Of a stretch of 59,595 bases of DNA, positions 16,814 through 27,277 are shown in pieces. The stretch lies in NCBI RefSeq assembly GCF_005768555.2, contig NZ_VCHX02000349.1, positions 1-59,595 of the forward strand. The letters are read 5' to 3'. Below the pieces are notes generated by a model. It was not told the DNA's origin, searched no databases, and saw nothing but the letters and a program-made list of their open reading frames with translations. The stretch's first letter is position 1. Each line of letters begins with the position of its first letter. Position numbers and translations under genes: made by a program. The stretch is from Streptomyces sporangiiformans. GTDB lineage: Bacteria > Actinomycetota > Actinomycetes > Streptomycetales > Streptomycetaceae.

Positions 16814-17242
16814 ATGGCCGAAGTCAGCGCGGAAGCACGCATCGAGGCGCCTGCCGAGAAGGTCTGGGCGCAGCTCACGGACTTCTCCTCCTACGGGGAG
16901 TGGAACTCCACCCACACCAGCTTCCCCAAGGGCGGCCCAGAGACCCTGGAGGTCGGTGGCACCTTCGAGGAGCACATGAAGCTCATGGGCTTCCCCGCTG
17001 AAGTCGAGTGGACCATCGAGGAACTGGAGCCCGCTCGCACCCTGGCGATCCGCGGCAAGGGTCCCATGGCCGTGACGGTCGCCACCCGCTACACGCTCAC
17101 CCCTGACGGCGAGGGCACGACGGTTCGCATCGACGGGGAGTTCACGGGCGCCGCCGTCTCGCTGATGGCGGGCAAGCTGATGGACTCGGCGACGGCGGCC
17201 CTCAGTGAATCCCTGCGCAAGCTGGCCGGCTTGGTGACATAG
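16814..17242 (+). CDS. SRPBCC-fold lipid/ligand-binding protein
   Basis: A 142-residue helix-grip protein (polyketide cyclase/dehydrase-like). SAEARIEAPAEKVWAQLTDFSSY opens the fold, WTIEELEPARTLAIRGKGPM is the central strand region, and the long C-terminal helix is LMAGKLMDSATAALSESLRKL. The family binds hydrophobic ligands in a deep cavity; the ligand here is unknown. The ATG follows GAAGAGGTGGTCGC. A strong hairpin terminator follows the stop. Confidence 0.88.
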   Translation: MAEVSAEARIEAPAEKVWAQLTDFSSYGEWNSTHTSFPKGGPETLEVGGTFEEHMKLMGFPAEVEWTIEELEPARTLAIRGKGPMAVTVATRYTLTPDGEGTTVRIDGEFTGAAVSLMAGKLMDSATAALSESLRKLAGLVT

Positions 17243-17264
17243 AGGCACCTCCTCGCATGCTTGA

Positions 17265-17292
17265 GGGGGTACTTCGATGGCGAAGTACCCCC
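17265..17292. terminator. Bidirectional hairpin terminator
   Basis: A perfect 12-bp stem, GGGGGTACTTCG / CGAAGTACCCCC, with loop ATGG lies between the convergent SRPBCC and PadR genes. There is no U-tract, as is usual in Streptomyces. Confidence 0.8.
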
Positions 17293-17343
17293 TGGCGCGG
17301 GCCGTCGGGCCATGCGACCACCAGACCCCCAGCCGTCATACCG

Positions 17344-17967
17344 TCAGTCCTCGTCGGCGAGGATCAGGTACATCTTCTTCCGGGCTTCGTTGATGACGGA
17401 CAGCGCCTTCTCGCGCTGCTCCTTGCTGCCGGTCTTCCAGACCTGCCCGAACGCCTCCATCAGACCGAAGCCGGCCTGCCGGATGTCGTTCAGCGCCTCC
17501 CAGTCGACCCCACGCCCTGCCTCTTCCCAGGGCGCGTCGGGGCCCTCGTCGGCCGCGGCGCGGCCAGGCTCGGTGAGCGAGAACAGCTTCTTCCCCCCCT
17601 CGGTCGCGCTGCTGATCAGACCTTCGTCCTCCAGCATCTGAAGGGTGGGGTACACCGAGCCGGGACTGGGCTTCCACGCCCCGCCGCTGCGCTCGGCGAT
17701 CTCCTGGATCATCTCGTAGCCGTGCATGGGCCGGTCCTTCAGCAGAGCCAGGATCGACGCGCGCACGTCGCCGCGCCGCGCCCTGCCTCGTGGCCCGCCC
17801 CGGCCTCCGCGTCCACCCCAGGGCCCCGGGCCGAAGCCCGGCCCGAAGGGACCGAAGGCGGCACGCCGCCCCTCGAAACCACCCTGCCCGCGAGGGCCGG
17901 GTCCGCCGTGGCGACGTCCAGGACCAGGTCCGAAGCCCGGTCCGAATTCCTCTCCATGGGAACGCAT
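17344..17967 (-). CDS. PadR-family transcriptional regulator
   Basis: A 207-residue regulator. The first about 65 residues are a Gly/Pro/Arg-rich unstructured extension with FGPGFGPGP repeats. A PadR winged HTH follows (SILALLKDRPMHGYEMIQEI; WKPSPGSVYPTLQMLEDEGLI), then a C-terminal helical dimerisation part (WKTGSKEQREKALSVINEARKK). The ATG at 17967 sits 8 nt after GGAG; the upstream GTG at 17976 would overlap the ribosome site. PadR proteins repress efflux or stress genes and often themselves. An 8-bp-arm inverted repeat and CGATATATCG lie directly upstream. Confidence 0.9.
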   Translation of the reverse strand: MRSHGEEFGPGFGPGPGRRHGGPGPRGQGGFEGRRAAFGPFGPGFGPGPWGGRGGRGGPRGRARRGDVRASILALLKDRPMHGYEMIQEIAERSGGAWKPSPGSVYPTLQMLEDEGLISSATEGGKKLFSLTEPGRAAADEGPDAPWEEAGRGVDWEALNDIRQAGFGLMEAFGQVWKTGSKEQREKALSVINEARKKMYLILADED

Positions 17968-17984
17968 CGCAATCACTCCATTCG

Positions 17985-18020
17985 ATCGTTGATCTGTCGC
18001 GATGCGTCAACGATATATCG
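17985..18020. promoter_or_regulatory. PadR autoregulatory operator candidate
   Basis: ATCGTTGA (17985-17992) and TCAACGAT (18007-18014) are perfect 8-bp inverted arms 14 bp apart, overlapping the palindrome CGATATATCG (18011-18020). The group lies 18-53 bp upstream of the padR-like start. ATATATCG cores are typical of actinobacterial PadR operators. Confidence 0.5.
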
Positions 18021-18330
18021 GAACTGTTCGACTGACAAGCCCCCAGCGAGCACGTGAGTGACTGTCCCTACAGCACGCGCCGGCCGGTGCTGCACGAAGC
18101 CATCGTCGGCGTCACCGCCCACGACCTGATCGGACCGGCTCCGGCGATTGGCTACGGCCGGGCACTTCGCATGCTCCGGCGCCCGGAGAGCTCGACGGTG
18201 CTCGGCAGCGCCGAGTACGGGATGGCCATGACGCGGTCCAGTGCGTGCGCCTTCACAGCAGCCGGTCCACATCAGGGTGACGGAGGCGTGACCCGCGATC
18301 CCGTGCCTCAGCCGAGCGCGGGAAGCGGGG
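18021..18330. other. Intergenic stretch without a supportable gene
   Basis: The open frames here have no ribosome site, family signature or codon-position bias that would set them apart from high-GC background. The region separates the PadR promoter from the 3' end of the methyltransferase gene. No hairpin or repeat stands out. Confidence 0.45.
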
Positions 18331-19005
18331 TCACGAAGTGCCTCCGACTTGTTCGGGCTGGGCTGTGCCGAGGATGTGGGTGGCGGTGGGCGAGGGCAAG
18401 CGGATGTCGGGGAAGGCGAACTGCTCCACCTCGGTGAGGCGGAACCCGGCTGCGGCGATCGCGGCCCGGGTGTCGCGGCCGACGTGGCACCCGCCCATCA
18501 GCAGGGGCCAGACGGTCGCGTCCAGGACCCGCTGCACGCGCCGCATCGCGGGCGAGTCGGCGCGTACGTGCTCGAAGAAGCGGAGTTGTCCGCCCGGCCG
18601 AAGCACCCGGTGGACCTCGCCGAGTGAGGCATGCGGGTCGGCGACCGAGCACAGGGTCAGGCAGACGACGGCAGCGTCAAACGAGGCGTCCTCGGCAGGC
18701 AGTTGCTCGGCCCGGCCGTCCACCACCTCCACGGGAACGGCAACGGAGCGGGCGCTCTGCGCGGCCAACTCGCGCAGGTGGGGCTCGGGTTCCACCGCAA
18801 GGAGCCGGGTCACTGTGCCCGGGTAGTGAGGAAAGTTCAGCCCGTTGCCCGCACCGATCTCGATGATCTCGCCGGACAGGCCCGCCAGCAGTCGCTTGCG
18901 GTGTTCCGTGACGCCCGCCCTCTCCAGAGCTGGACCGGCGACCTTGCTGTAAAAGCGGGCGAAGACCGGACGCGACCGGACTGGTGGCCTCATCTGCTGG
19001 GGCAT
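18331..19005 (-). CDS. Class I SAM-dependent methyltransferase
   Basis: A 224-residue cytoplasmic methyltransferase. The SAM-binding motif I, IIEIGAGNGLNFPHY, is near residues 46-60, followed by VTRLLAVEPEPHLRELA (acidic end of strand 2) and the post-motif VLRPGGQLRFFEHVRADS near residue 140. The pattern GNGLNFPHYP is typical of the methyltransferase-like 7A/UbiE-like group, often acting on lipids or thiols. Substrate unknown. The ribosome site before the ATG at 19005 is weak; an ATG at 18993 is an alternative. Confidence 0.88.
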   Translation of the reverse strand: MPQQMRPPVRSRPVFARFYSKVAGPALERAGVTEHRKRLLAGLSGEIIEIGAGNGLNFPHYPGTVTRLLAVEPEPHLRELAAQSARSVAVPVEVVDGRAEQLPAEDASFDAAVVCLTLCSVADPHASLGEVHRVLRPGGQLRFFEHVRADSPAMRRVQRVLDATVWPLLMGGCHVGRDTRAAIAAAGFRLTEVEQFAFPDIRLPSPTATHILGTAQPEQVGGTS

Positions 19006-19238
19006 CGCTTGTCACCAACTCTTCTCTACGGGGCCCACAGCGTCGTGGGGCATGGCCTGGCTCAGCACGCGGGTTCGCCGCCCGGGTGTCAGCCCACGGT
19101 GAGCGGCCCTTCATGTCCGAGTGGATCGTGCAAGGCGGGGACTGCGTGGCCAGGCACTGTCGGTGGTCGGCGGTTGCATTCAGGTTCGCTCTCACTGGCA
19201 GTGCTTGGACGGGTCGTACCGCCGTCTGCTTCGCCGGC

Positions 19239-19400
19239 TCACCCGAGTGGACGTGGGGTCGTGTGTCCGGGTGGCGGGTTGCTTGAAAGCGGTGGCGGTG
19301 CGGCGGAAGACAATGGCTGCGGCAAGGGTGAGTTCCGCCGACGCAGCCATGGCGGAGCCAGGATCAGTACGCCGATCCCGATGGCTACGGCGGCGCTCAT
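19239..19400 (-). CDS. Possible small single-span membrane protein (53 aa)
   Basis: A short open frame with an ATG at 19400, 6 nt after GAGGAG, the best ribosome site nearby. The product begins MSAAVAIGIGVLILAPPWLR, one hydrophobic span followed by Arg-Arg-Arg and a Pro/Ser-rich tail. It lies 43 bp downstream of the DUF2933-like gene on the same strand and may belong to its transcript. No family is recognised. The Pro-rich tail could be random high-GC sequence, so the evidence rests on the ribosome site and the hydrophobic start. Confidence 0.4.
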   Translation of the reverse strand: MSAAVAIGIGVLILAPPWLRRRNSPLPQPLSSAAPPPLSSNPPPGHTTPRPLG

Positions 19401-19443
19401 GGCGTTCTCCTCGCCGTGCCGTGGACGGCCGGTATCCGGCCGG

Positions 19444-19692
19444 TCAGGCCCGACCGGATCCGGGATGCTGGTGCTGGTCGTGCTTGTGCAGCGGGTCGTC
19501 GTCCCGGTCGTCGCGGCTGTGACCGCCGTGCATGTCCTGACCGTGCATGCTCTTCATCATGAAGAACATCATCAGCGGGCAGGCAGCCACGAGCGCGAGC
19601 CAGACGAAGCTCTCGAGCGAGGCGCCGACTATCAGGGCTCCGACGACGATCGCGGCGGCGAGCGCGTACATCCCGTAGTTGCGCTGGTTCAT
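19444..19692 (-). CDS. Small His/Met-rich membrane protein, DUF2933-like
   Basis: An 82-residue inner-membrane protein with two hydrophobic spans (ALAAAIVVGALIVGASL and FVWLALVAACPLMMFFMM). The CPLMMFFMM-plus-His tail pattern matches DUF2933 proteins found near copper genes. The tail MHGQDMHGGHS...DDDPLHKHDQHQH is rich in His, Met and Asp, suitable for metal binding. AAGGAGG precedes the ATG. Clustered with a SHOCT protein and divergent from the Cu-type ATPase, so a metal-handling role is inferred. Confidence 0.7.
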   Translation of the reverse strand: MNQRNYGMYALAAAIVVGALIVGASLESFVWLALVAACPLMMFFMMKSMHGQDMHGGHSRDDRDDDPLHKHDQHQHPGSGRA

Positions 19693-19740
19693 CGCGAGCC
19701 TCCTTCAGCGGAGGACAGAGGCCGCAGCCAGGCGCGGCCG

Positions 19741-20010
19741 TCAGGGCTTGGTGAGAGGGTCGGCGTGCAGGGCGTTCAGGCGGCGCCGGTACTCCTCTTC
19801 GTCGATCTCCCCGCGGGCGAACCGCTCCCCGAGGACCTGCTCGGGTGTCTGCGGCGCGCCGGGGGTGTGGGTGTGCTCGTGGGGGCGGTTGAGGGCGCGG
19901 AAAAGCAGGACAGCCGCAGTGATGATCAGCGCCCAGAACACGATCATGCTGGCGGACATCGCGAACCAGCCCCATCCACTGACGTCGTGGCCGTACCAGA
20001 ACATCGCCAT
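19741..20010 (-). CDS. SHOCT-domain small membrane protein
   Basis: An 89-residue protein with one membrane span (WFAMSASMIVFWALIITAAVLLFRAL) and a C-terminal SHOCT motif (PEQVLGERFARGEIDEEEYRRRLNAL), a short helical element common at the end of actinobacterial membrane proteins. It has a cytoplasmic His-rich stretch, HEHTHTP. It is first in a leftward set with the DUF2933-like gene (48 bp gap) and divergent from the Cu ATPase. Function unknown; metal stress is the contextual guess. Confidence 0.8.
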   Translation of the reverse strand: MAMFWYGHDVSGWGWFAMSASMIVFWALIITAAVLLFRALNRPHEHTHTPGAPQTPEQVLGERFARGEIDEEEYRRRLNALHADPLTKP

Positions 20011-20043
20011 TCACCTGCCTTGCATCGGTCCGGCGATCGGGTG

Positions 20044-20059
20044 CGGACCCGGAAGTCCG
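20044..20059. promoter_or_regulatory. CGGAC-N6-GTCCG inverted repeat
   Basis: A perfect 5-bp-arm inverted repeat about 35 bp upstream of the SHOCT gene start. Position suits an operator for the leftward small-membrane-protein set; its polarity resembles a DosR box but the spacer is 6 instead of 4. Confidence 0.3.
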
Positions 20060-20157
20060 GCGCCCCTAAGGAGCCTGTGTCCTCATATGCATCGTGCCTC
20101 TCCCGGGGAGCGACGCGCTGGGGCCGGATGGTCCCGACCGAGTGGGACGTTCAGCCC

Positions 20158-20174
20158 CTACCAGGTAGTGGTAG
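20158..20174. promoter_or_regulatory. CTACCA-N5-TGGTAG operator candidate for Cu ATPase
   Basis: A perfect 6-bp-arm inverted repeat with spacer GGTAG about 46 bp upstream of the ATPase start. The position fits a metal-responsive repressor such as CsoR, but no regulator gene adjoins and the assignment is tentative. Confidence 0.4.
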
Positions 20175-20219
20175 CCGGGCGGAGGCTTGAAGGAGCGAGC
20201 CGGAAGGGGGCGCGCTGCG

Positions 20220-22780
<2,561 letters not shown>

Positions 22781-22796
<16 letters not shown>

Positions 22797-22910
22797 GCAG
22801 CACGATCAGCGCCGCGACGAACCCACGTACAGCAGTCGGAGCTGGAACATGGTGACCAGCATCCGGTTGGTGAGCTGCCGGTCGGGCTCGAAGCGGCTGC
22901 GCATCGCCAT
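22781..22910 (-). pseudogene. htpX: 5' remnant of htpX (M48 membrane protease), frameshifted and truncated
   Basis: The reading begins MAMRSRFEPDRQLTNRMLVT and continues in the style of HtpX N-termini (MFQLRLLYV), then loses one base near 22,822-22,824. In the shifted frame it resumes as FVAALIVLLKSVV, the first transmembrane helix, before homology stops at the 3' end of the Cu ATPase gene. The zinc-binding HExxH protease domain is missing. Its ATG shares one base with the PspAA stop (TGATG), as an intact pspA-pspAA-htpX operon would. A deletion or recombination fused the operon end to the ATPase gene. The identification rests on remembered HtpX N-terminal consensus. Confidence 0.7.
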
Positions 22911-23188
22911 CACCCCGGGATCAGGCCCTCGTCGGAGAGCAGCTCCCGAACCTGCGTGAGGCTGGTGTCCTCGTCGGGCAGGACCAGGTCGGACGGCGTG
23001 ATCGTCTCATCCGGCAGGGGCGTGCCCAGACTGCGCACCGCGTCCAGCAGGGCCGCCAGGGCGGTGGCGAACGCCGTCTCCTCGCCCGCGTCGGCTGCCG
23101 ACTGAAGGGCGGCATCCAGCTCGTTGAGCCGGTCGAGGTGTTCGTCGGTGATCTTGTACTGGCCCTCGCCGAGAATCCGCATGATCAT
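22910..23188 (-). CDS. PspA-associated protein PspAA
   Basis: A 92-residue acidic cytoplasmic protein of the PspAA family. The start is typical: MIMRILGEGQYKI, then HLDRLNELDAALQSAADAGEE and the C-terminal PSDLVLPDEDTSLTQVRELL. It overlaps the pspA stop by 4 bp (ATGA), so translation is coupled. PspAA is thought to regulate or assist PspA in envelope-stress response. The following htpX gene is destroyed. Confidence 0.9.
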   Translation of the reverse strand: MIMRILGEGQYKITDEHLDRLNELDAALQSAADAGEETAFATALAALLDAVRSLGTPLPDETITPSDLVLPDEDTSLTQVRELLSDEGLIPG

Positions 23189-23961
23189 GATGTCGTCTCC
23201 TCGTCCGTCGGGCCCCGCTCGGCGCCCTTGGCTTCGACGGCCGGCGGGGTATCGGACGCCGGGAGCTGGGCCTTCATCCGGGCCAGTTCCCTGTCCACGT
23301 CCTGGCCCTCGGTGACACGCTCGAGTTCGGCCTGGATGTCGTCGCGGCCTGCGGGGAGGGTGGCGTCCTCCAGGGCGCCGGAGGCGAGCAGTTCGTCCAG
23401 TGCTCCGGCGCGGGCCTGCAGTTGTTCGGTCTTGTCCTCGGCGCGCTGCATGGCCAGGCCGACATCGCCCATCTCCTCGCCGATGCCGGTGACGGCCTCG
23501 GTGATGCGGGTCTGGGCCTCGGCCGCGGTGTAGCGGGCCTTGATGGTTTCCTTGCTGGTGCGGAAGGTGTCCACCTTCGCTTGCAGGCGTTGCGAGGCGA
23601 CGGTGAGTTTCTCCTCCTCGGCCTGCAGCGATGCCTGCTGGGTCTGGAGGTCCGTGAGCTGGGAGGCCACGGCGGTGCGCCGGCTCAGGGCTTCGCGGGC
23701 GAGGTCCTCGCGTCCGGCGGCAAGCGCCTTCTGGGCCTGTCCCTCCAGCTTGCCGCTGGACTGGCGCAACTGGTTGATCTGCAGGTCGACGCGCTTGCGG
23801 CTGGTGGCCACGTCCGCCACACCACGTCGTACCTTCTGCAGCATCTCCTGCTGCTGGGTATAGGAGTAGTCCAGGACTTCTCGCGGGTCTTCCGCCCGGT
23901 CCAGGGCCTTGTTCGCCTTGGTCCGGAACAGGGTGGCTATGCGATGGGTGATGCTGGTCAT
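23185..23961 (-). CDS. pspA: PspA/IM30 phage-shock protein
   Basis: A 258-residue coiled-coil protein (PspA/Vipp1 family) that binds and stabilises the cytoplasmic membrane under stress by ESCRT-III-like assembly. RIATLFRTKANKALDRAEDPREVLDYSY is the family N-terminal block, followed by heptad-rich helices to about residue 210. The C-terminal 40 residues are acidic. The first ATG follows a GAGGAGGC ribosome site. Head of a pspA-pspAA operon. Confidence 0.93.
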   Translation of the reverse strand: MTSITHRIATLFRTKANKALDRAEDPREVLDYSYTQQQEMLQKVRRGVADVATSRKRVDLQINQLRQSSGKLEGQAQKALAAGREDLAREALSRRTAVASQLTDLQTQQASLQAEEEKLTVASQRLQAKVDTFRTSKETIKARYTAAEAQTRITEAVTGIGEEMGDVGLAMQRAEDKTEQLQARAGALDELLASGALEDATLPAGRDDIQAELERVTEGQDVDRELARMKAQLPASDTPPAVEAKGAERGPTDEETTS

Positions 23962-24211
23962 AGTGGCCTGCCTCCTCTCGACAGGGGTGAGGAATCAGCC
24001 AGGCCATGCCTCGTCCGCGGGACATCTCCAGGCTCCGGCGGCGTGGTCCGGGCCGCAACCTCGCTCGTGGCTTCCCGGTCCTTCCCCCGCGGCCGGTGAC
24101 GGCGCGGGACCGCACATGGGCTCATGGACGACGGCCCTGGAGAACCACAGCCCACTCGACGGAGTGCTGCCCAAGCAGTCAGCAAGTGTGACCCGACCTC
24201 CTGGCTCCGCC

Positions 24212-25207
24212 TTATTCGATGTCGAGCACCTCACGCACGGGCCGACGCGGCGTCTCGGGGCCCGAGGGCCCGTAGCCGAACCTGAGCACGATCTGTACGA
24301 ATCCCATGGCCGACTGCGGGTCGCGGACGGCCCAGCGGAGTTCCGGCCATTCCAGGGCGTGGGAGGTGAGTGAGGTGGACAGCCCGTCCAGGGTGGCCTG
24401 GAGCAGGACACGCTCCAGTGCCTGGCCCGCCTGCAGCCAGTCCCTCGGCCGGTCATCGGCGGTGCCGAGGAGGGCGAGCTGGGGCGCGTTCTCAAACGTG
24501 GCAGCGTCGCGACCGGGCACGCGGCGCCTGCCGGCGAAGTCGCGCACTGGAGCCTTGCCGTCGCGCTTGCGTGGGCCGAAGGCGTAGTCCGGGATCCCCT
24601 CGGTCGCCGTCTCCGTGACATCGGCGCCGACACGGGTCCAGTGCCTGAGCTCCTCGGAGGCGGTGGGGTCCAGTGCGTCGCGCCCCTCCGCGTCGTAGAC
24701 CAGGTCCAGCAGCGTCTGCACATGCCATGCGCCAGGGAAGATGAGCCGGGCCCCCTCCAGGAGGGCGGCGGCACTCAGGGCGTCCTTGATGGCTTGAGGT
24801 ATCTCCTCGTCCGTGAACGGGTGACGACTGGTGCGGCGCCGGTGGATCGCCGGGTACAGCGGGGCTAGGTCGCTCTCGGGGGACACGGGAGTGGTCAACC
24901 GGACCATTGCGAGCAGCTGCGGGTCCGCGGCATGGGGTAGCAGTTCGGTGGCCGGCTCCCAGCCCGCATGAGCCGCGGCGACGCGCAGATTGAACAGGGC
25001 GGCGGCACAACCCAGGTGGAGGGCACGGGTGGTGGGGTCGGCACGCGGCATGGCGCGCTCGAGGTCGGAGCGTACTTGGACGATGCCGCTGTCCCGGACG
25101 AAGCGGAACTTCCACGGCTGCGCGTTGTGCATGGACGGAGCGGCGGTGGCGTCTCGGACGAGCCCCGTCACGGTGTTCGCATCGAGCGCTTCTTCCGCCA
25201 CGGCCAC
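24212..25207 (-). CDS. Acg-family FMN-binding nitroreductase-like protein
   Basis: A 331-residue protein of the Acg group of the nitroreductase superfamily, with two degenerate repeats. Family blocks: AAPSMHNAQPWKFRFVRDSG near residue 22, HRRRTSRHPFTDEEIP near 126, and WLQAGQALERVLLQATLDGL near 258. Mycobacterial Acg (Rv2032) is strongly DosR-controlled; members are thought to sequester flavin or act redox-wise, since the usual second active-site loop is incomplete. It is the left-most clear DosR-type gene here. Confidence 0.88.
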   Translation of the reverse strand: MAVAEEALDANTVTGLVRDATAAPSMHNAQPWKFRFVRDSGIVQVRSDLERAMPRADPTTRALHLGCAAALFNLRVAAAHAGWEPATELLPHAADPQLLAMVRLTTPVSPESDLAPLYPAIHRRRTSRHPFTDEEIPQAIKDALSAAALLEGARLIFPGAWHVQTLLDLVYDAEGRDALDPTASEELRHWTRVGADVTETATEGIPDYAFGPRKRDGKAPVRDFAGRRRVPGRDAATFENAPQLALLGTADDRPRDWLQAGQALERVLLQATLDGLSTSLTSHALEWPELRWAVRDPQSAMGFVQIVLRFGYGPSGPETPRRPVREVLDIE

Positions 25208-25451
25208 CCTCCTGGTGGACCCGACAGACCCCCTGCACCTCCTGCGCCGGCGGTCTGCCTCTCACGATAGCCCCAGCACACAACTGCCGCCGCTCAGCCC
25301 GCCGACGGCCGTCCGTCCAGCCCCGGTCCTGACGCGCGGGAGAGCGGAAACTGCATGGGTGTGCGTCCCGGTACCGATAGAGTCACTTTGATCCTTTTCG
25401 CACCTTTATTACCGCTTCATCGCAGCGCGGTCGTCTTCGGAAGGCAGGCCC
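25208..25451. promoter_or_regulatory. Divergent promoter region between acg-like and membrane genes
   Basis: No gene is supported. The last 80 bp are comparatively AT-rich (GATAGAGTCACTTTGATCCTTTTCG, then CCTTTATTACC), typical of a promoter for the rightward membrane gene. GGGTGTGCGTCCC at about 25,355 resembles a DosR half-symmetric box but is one base too short. Confidence 0.4.
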
Positions 25452-26003
25452 ATGGCAGCACTGGTCCCGGGCAGTGAACAGGCGATTGCCCTGAGCTTCA
25501 CCGACCGAGAATGGTGGACCGTCATCCACGGCATGGGGCTCGGCGCCATGTTCCTGCTCGCCTTCGCCGGCGGGCTTGCCGAGTTGTACAGCCTCAAACC
25601 TGCGTTGATGACACGCGAAGGCGTGGTGAAGCGGATGCGGCGGGTCAGGATCGGCGTCACCGCCATGGCGGTGGCGGCGTGGGCGACGGTGATCACCGGG
25701 ACCTGGGTCGTCTACCCCTGGTACCGGGAGAAGATCCCGACCAGCGCCAGGTCGCAGTTGCTCGCCGACCCCGACACGGCGGACTGGCACGAGTTCGGCA
25801 TGGAGTGGAAGGAGCACATCGCCTGGCTCAGCCCGATTCTGGCCACGGCTGTCGTCTTCATCGTCTGGTACTACGGCCCGGGCCTGATCCGGCACAACCG
25901 GGTTCGGCACACCACCATCGGCTTGTTCGTCCTCGCCTTCGTCTTCGCCGCGATCGCGGGGGCACTCGGCGCGTTCATCACCAAGGTCGCGCCGGTCCAG
26001 TAA
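25452..26003 (+). CDS. Four-span integral membrane protein
   Basis: A 183-residue membrane protein with about four hydrophobic segments (near residues 22-42, 65-88, 122-142, 152-175). A charged loop holds WYREKIPTSARSQLLADPDTADWHEFGMEWKEH. His25 in TVIHGMGLGAMF, His127 in WKEHIAWLSP, and another His near 148 could be heme or metal ligands, as in di-heme membrane proteins, though this is speculative. GGAAGG precedes the ATG. A second membrane gene follows 30 bp later. The family is not named; it recurs in actinobacterial stress islands as far as I can judge. Confidence 0.8.
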   Translation: MAALVPGSEQAIALSFTDREWWTVIHGMGLGAMFLLAFAGGLAELYSLKPALMTREGVVKRMRRVRIGVTAMAVAAWATVITGTWVVYPWYREKIPTSARSQLLADPDTADWHEFGMEWKEHIAWLSPILATAVVFIVWYYGPGLIRHNRVRHTTIGLFVLAFVFAAIAGALGAFITKVAPVQ

Positions 26004-26033
26004 CACCAGGTACGAAGGGAGGCCGAAGACGCA

Positions 26034-26408
26034 ATGGAACCCAGGAACGAGGCAAACCCCTCCGCAGGGAGAGGGCAGGACGAATTTCCCCTCAGTGAAA
26101 AGGTGGAGGGACCGATCTCGGCGGCGATCATCGCGGCGGGCATCGGCGCCACCGCGCTCGGTCTGCTGACCACGCTTGCCGAGGCCAGCACGGGTGTGCA
26201 CGACGCTCTGGAGTGGAGTGCCTCGGTCGGTCCGCTCTCCGGCAAGACCACGTTGGCTGTGGTGGTCTGGCTGCTGGCGTGGGCGGTGCTGCACATGGTG
26301 CTGCGCAACAAGCCGTACGAGACCGTGCGTGCCCTCGTCATCAGCTCGGTACTCATCGCCCTGGGGGTACTTGGCACCTTCCCGGAATTCTTCCAGCTCT
26401 TCAGCTGA
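26034..26408 (+). CDS. Small integral membrane protein
   Basis: A 124-residue protein. The N-terminal about 28 residues are hydrophilic; three hydrophobic segments follow (AAIIAAGIGATALGLLTTLA, TTLAVVVWLLAWAVLHMVL, ALVISSVLIALGVLGTFPEF). GGGAGG lies upstream of the ATG. Probably co-transcribed with the four-span protein 30 bp before it and acting with it. Function unknown. Confidence 0.75.
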   Translation: MEPRNEANPSAGRGQDEFPLSEKVEGPISAAIIAAGIGATALGLLTTLAEASTGVHDALEWSASVGPLSGKTTLAVVVWLLAWAVLHMVLRNKPYETVRALVISSVLIALGVLGTFPEFFQLFS

Positions 26409-26621
26409 GGCGCGCATATCGGCCGTCCCTCGTGATGCCAAGGTGTACGCCTACCGCGCCGCGGTCCGCGGGCCGATCGGGCGGCGCTTCGTTGGTGACT
26501 GGCGCAGCGGGCCGTGGTCTCCCATCGCGTTCCCGCTCCCACAGGACCACGGTGTTCACCGTCTCGTCCTTCACGCAGTCCGCCCAGGGCCGAGATGACG
26601 CGCGTCACCGTCCCCGCGCAC

Positions 26622-27254
26622 CTAGGGGTGCCTGGACACCTGCTCCGCAGCCGCGCTGACGGCTCGGAGCGCCCCTCGCAGAACGACGCCGATACCGGGG
26701 GAGACGAGCGTCCAGTAGCGGCCGAAGCGGGCGGCGGATGCCGGGTCCGTGCAGGCGGTACGCGCCTCGTAGGTGAGCAGGGATCGCCGGTTGCCGTACG
26801 GATGGACCACGAAGGCGGCCGCCATCTTCGCCCAGCCGGCCTCGTCGAACGACGTGAAATGCTCCGGTTCGACCCTCCGCCACTCGATGGAGGCCCGCCA
26901 CGGCTTCCCGACCGCACCGAAGACGAGCTCGCGTCCGGGATTCTCGCCCAGCGCCACCCAGGGCTGACGTTCCCAGGCTTCACCGGCGGTGTCGAACAGG
27001 TCGGCCACCCGCAGGGACGGCGGGGTCGGCATGGACCGGCCGCGGAGCCGTTCAGGCAGTCCGCGCGCCCACACTGCCGCGTTGAGAAGCGGGGCGTGGA
27101 TGGTGAGCAGGTCCAGCCCGCGCGCGGCCTCGTAGGCGACGGGCGGTGCTGCGGCGAGCGCCACGCATTCGAGGCGGGAGAACCCGAACTCGGGCAGCGC
27201 ACCGTCCAGCAGCAGCGGTTCCCCGGCGAGATCGACGGTCGAGTCGGCATTCAT
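26622..27254 (-). CDS. Uncharacterised protein paired with SRPBCC gene
   Basis: A 210-residue protein without recognised catalytic motif. LLTIHAPLLNAAVWARGLPERL near residue 50, WVALGENPGRELVFGAVGKPWR near 98, and TSFDEAGWAKMAAAFVVHPYG near 135 suggest an SRPBCC-like beta-sheet fold. The ATG at 27254 follows GGGAGGC, preferred over the ORF's earlier ATG at 27281. It lies 23 bp after the end of the frameshifted SRPBCC gene, so the two form an operon. Confidence 0.7.
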   Translation of the reverse strand: MNADSTVDLAGEPLLLDGALPEFGFSRLECVALAAAPPVAYEAARGLDLLTIHAPLLNAAVWARGLPERLRGRSMPTPPSLRVADLFDTAGEAWERQPWVALGENPGRELVFGAVGKPWRASIEWRRVEPEHFTSFDEAGWAKMAAAFVVHPYGNRRSLLTYEARTACTDPASAARFGRYWTLVSPGIGVVLRGALRAVSAAAEQVSRHP

Positions 27255-27277
27255 CGGAGCCTCCCGGGAGCACGTGG

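Noticed and set aside
18054..18437. 127-residue rightward open frame
   Set aside because: No ribosome site or family; overlaps the methyltransferase gene antisense.
20044..20059. CGGAC-N6-GTCCG as a DosR box
   Set aside because: Arm polarity fits but the spacer is 6 rather than 4.
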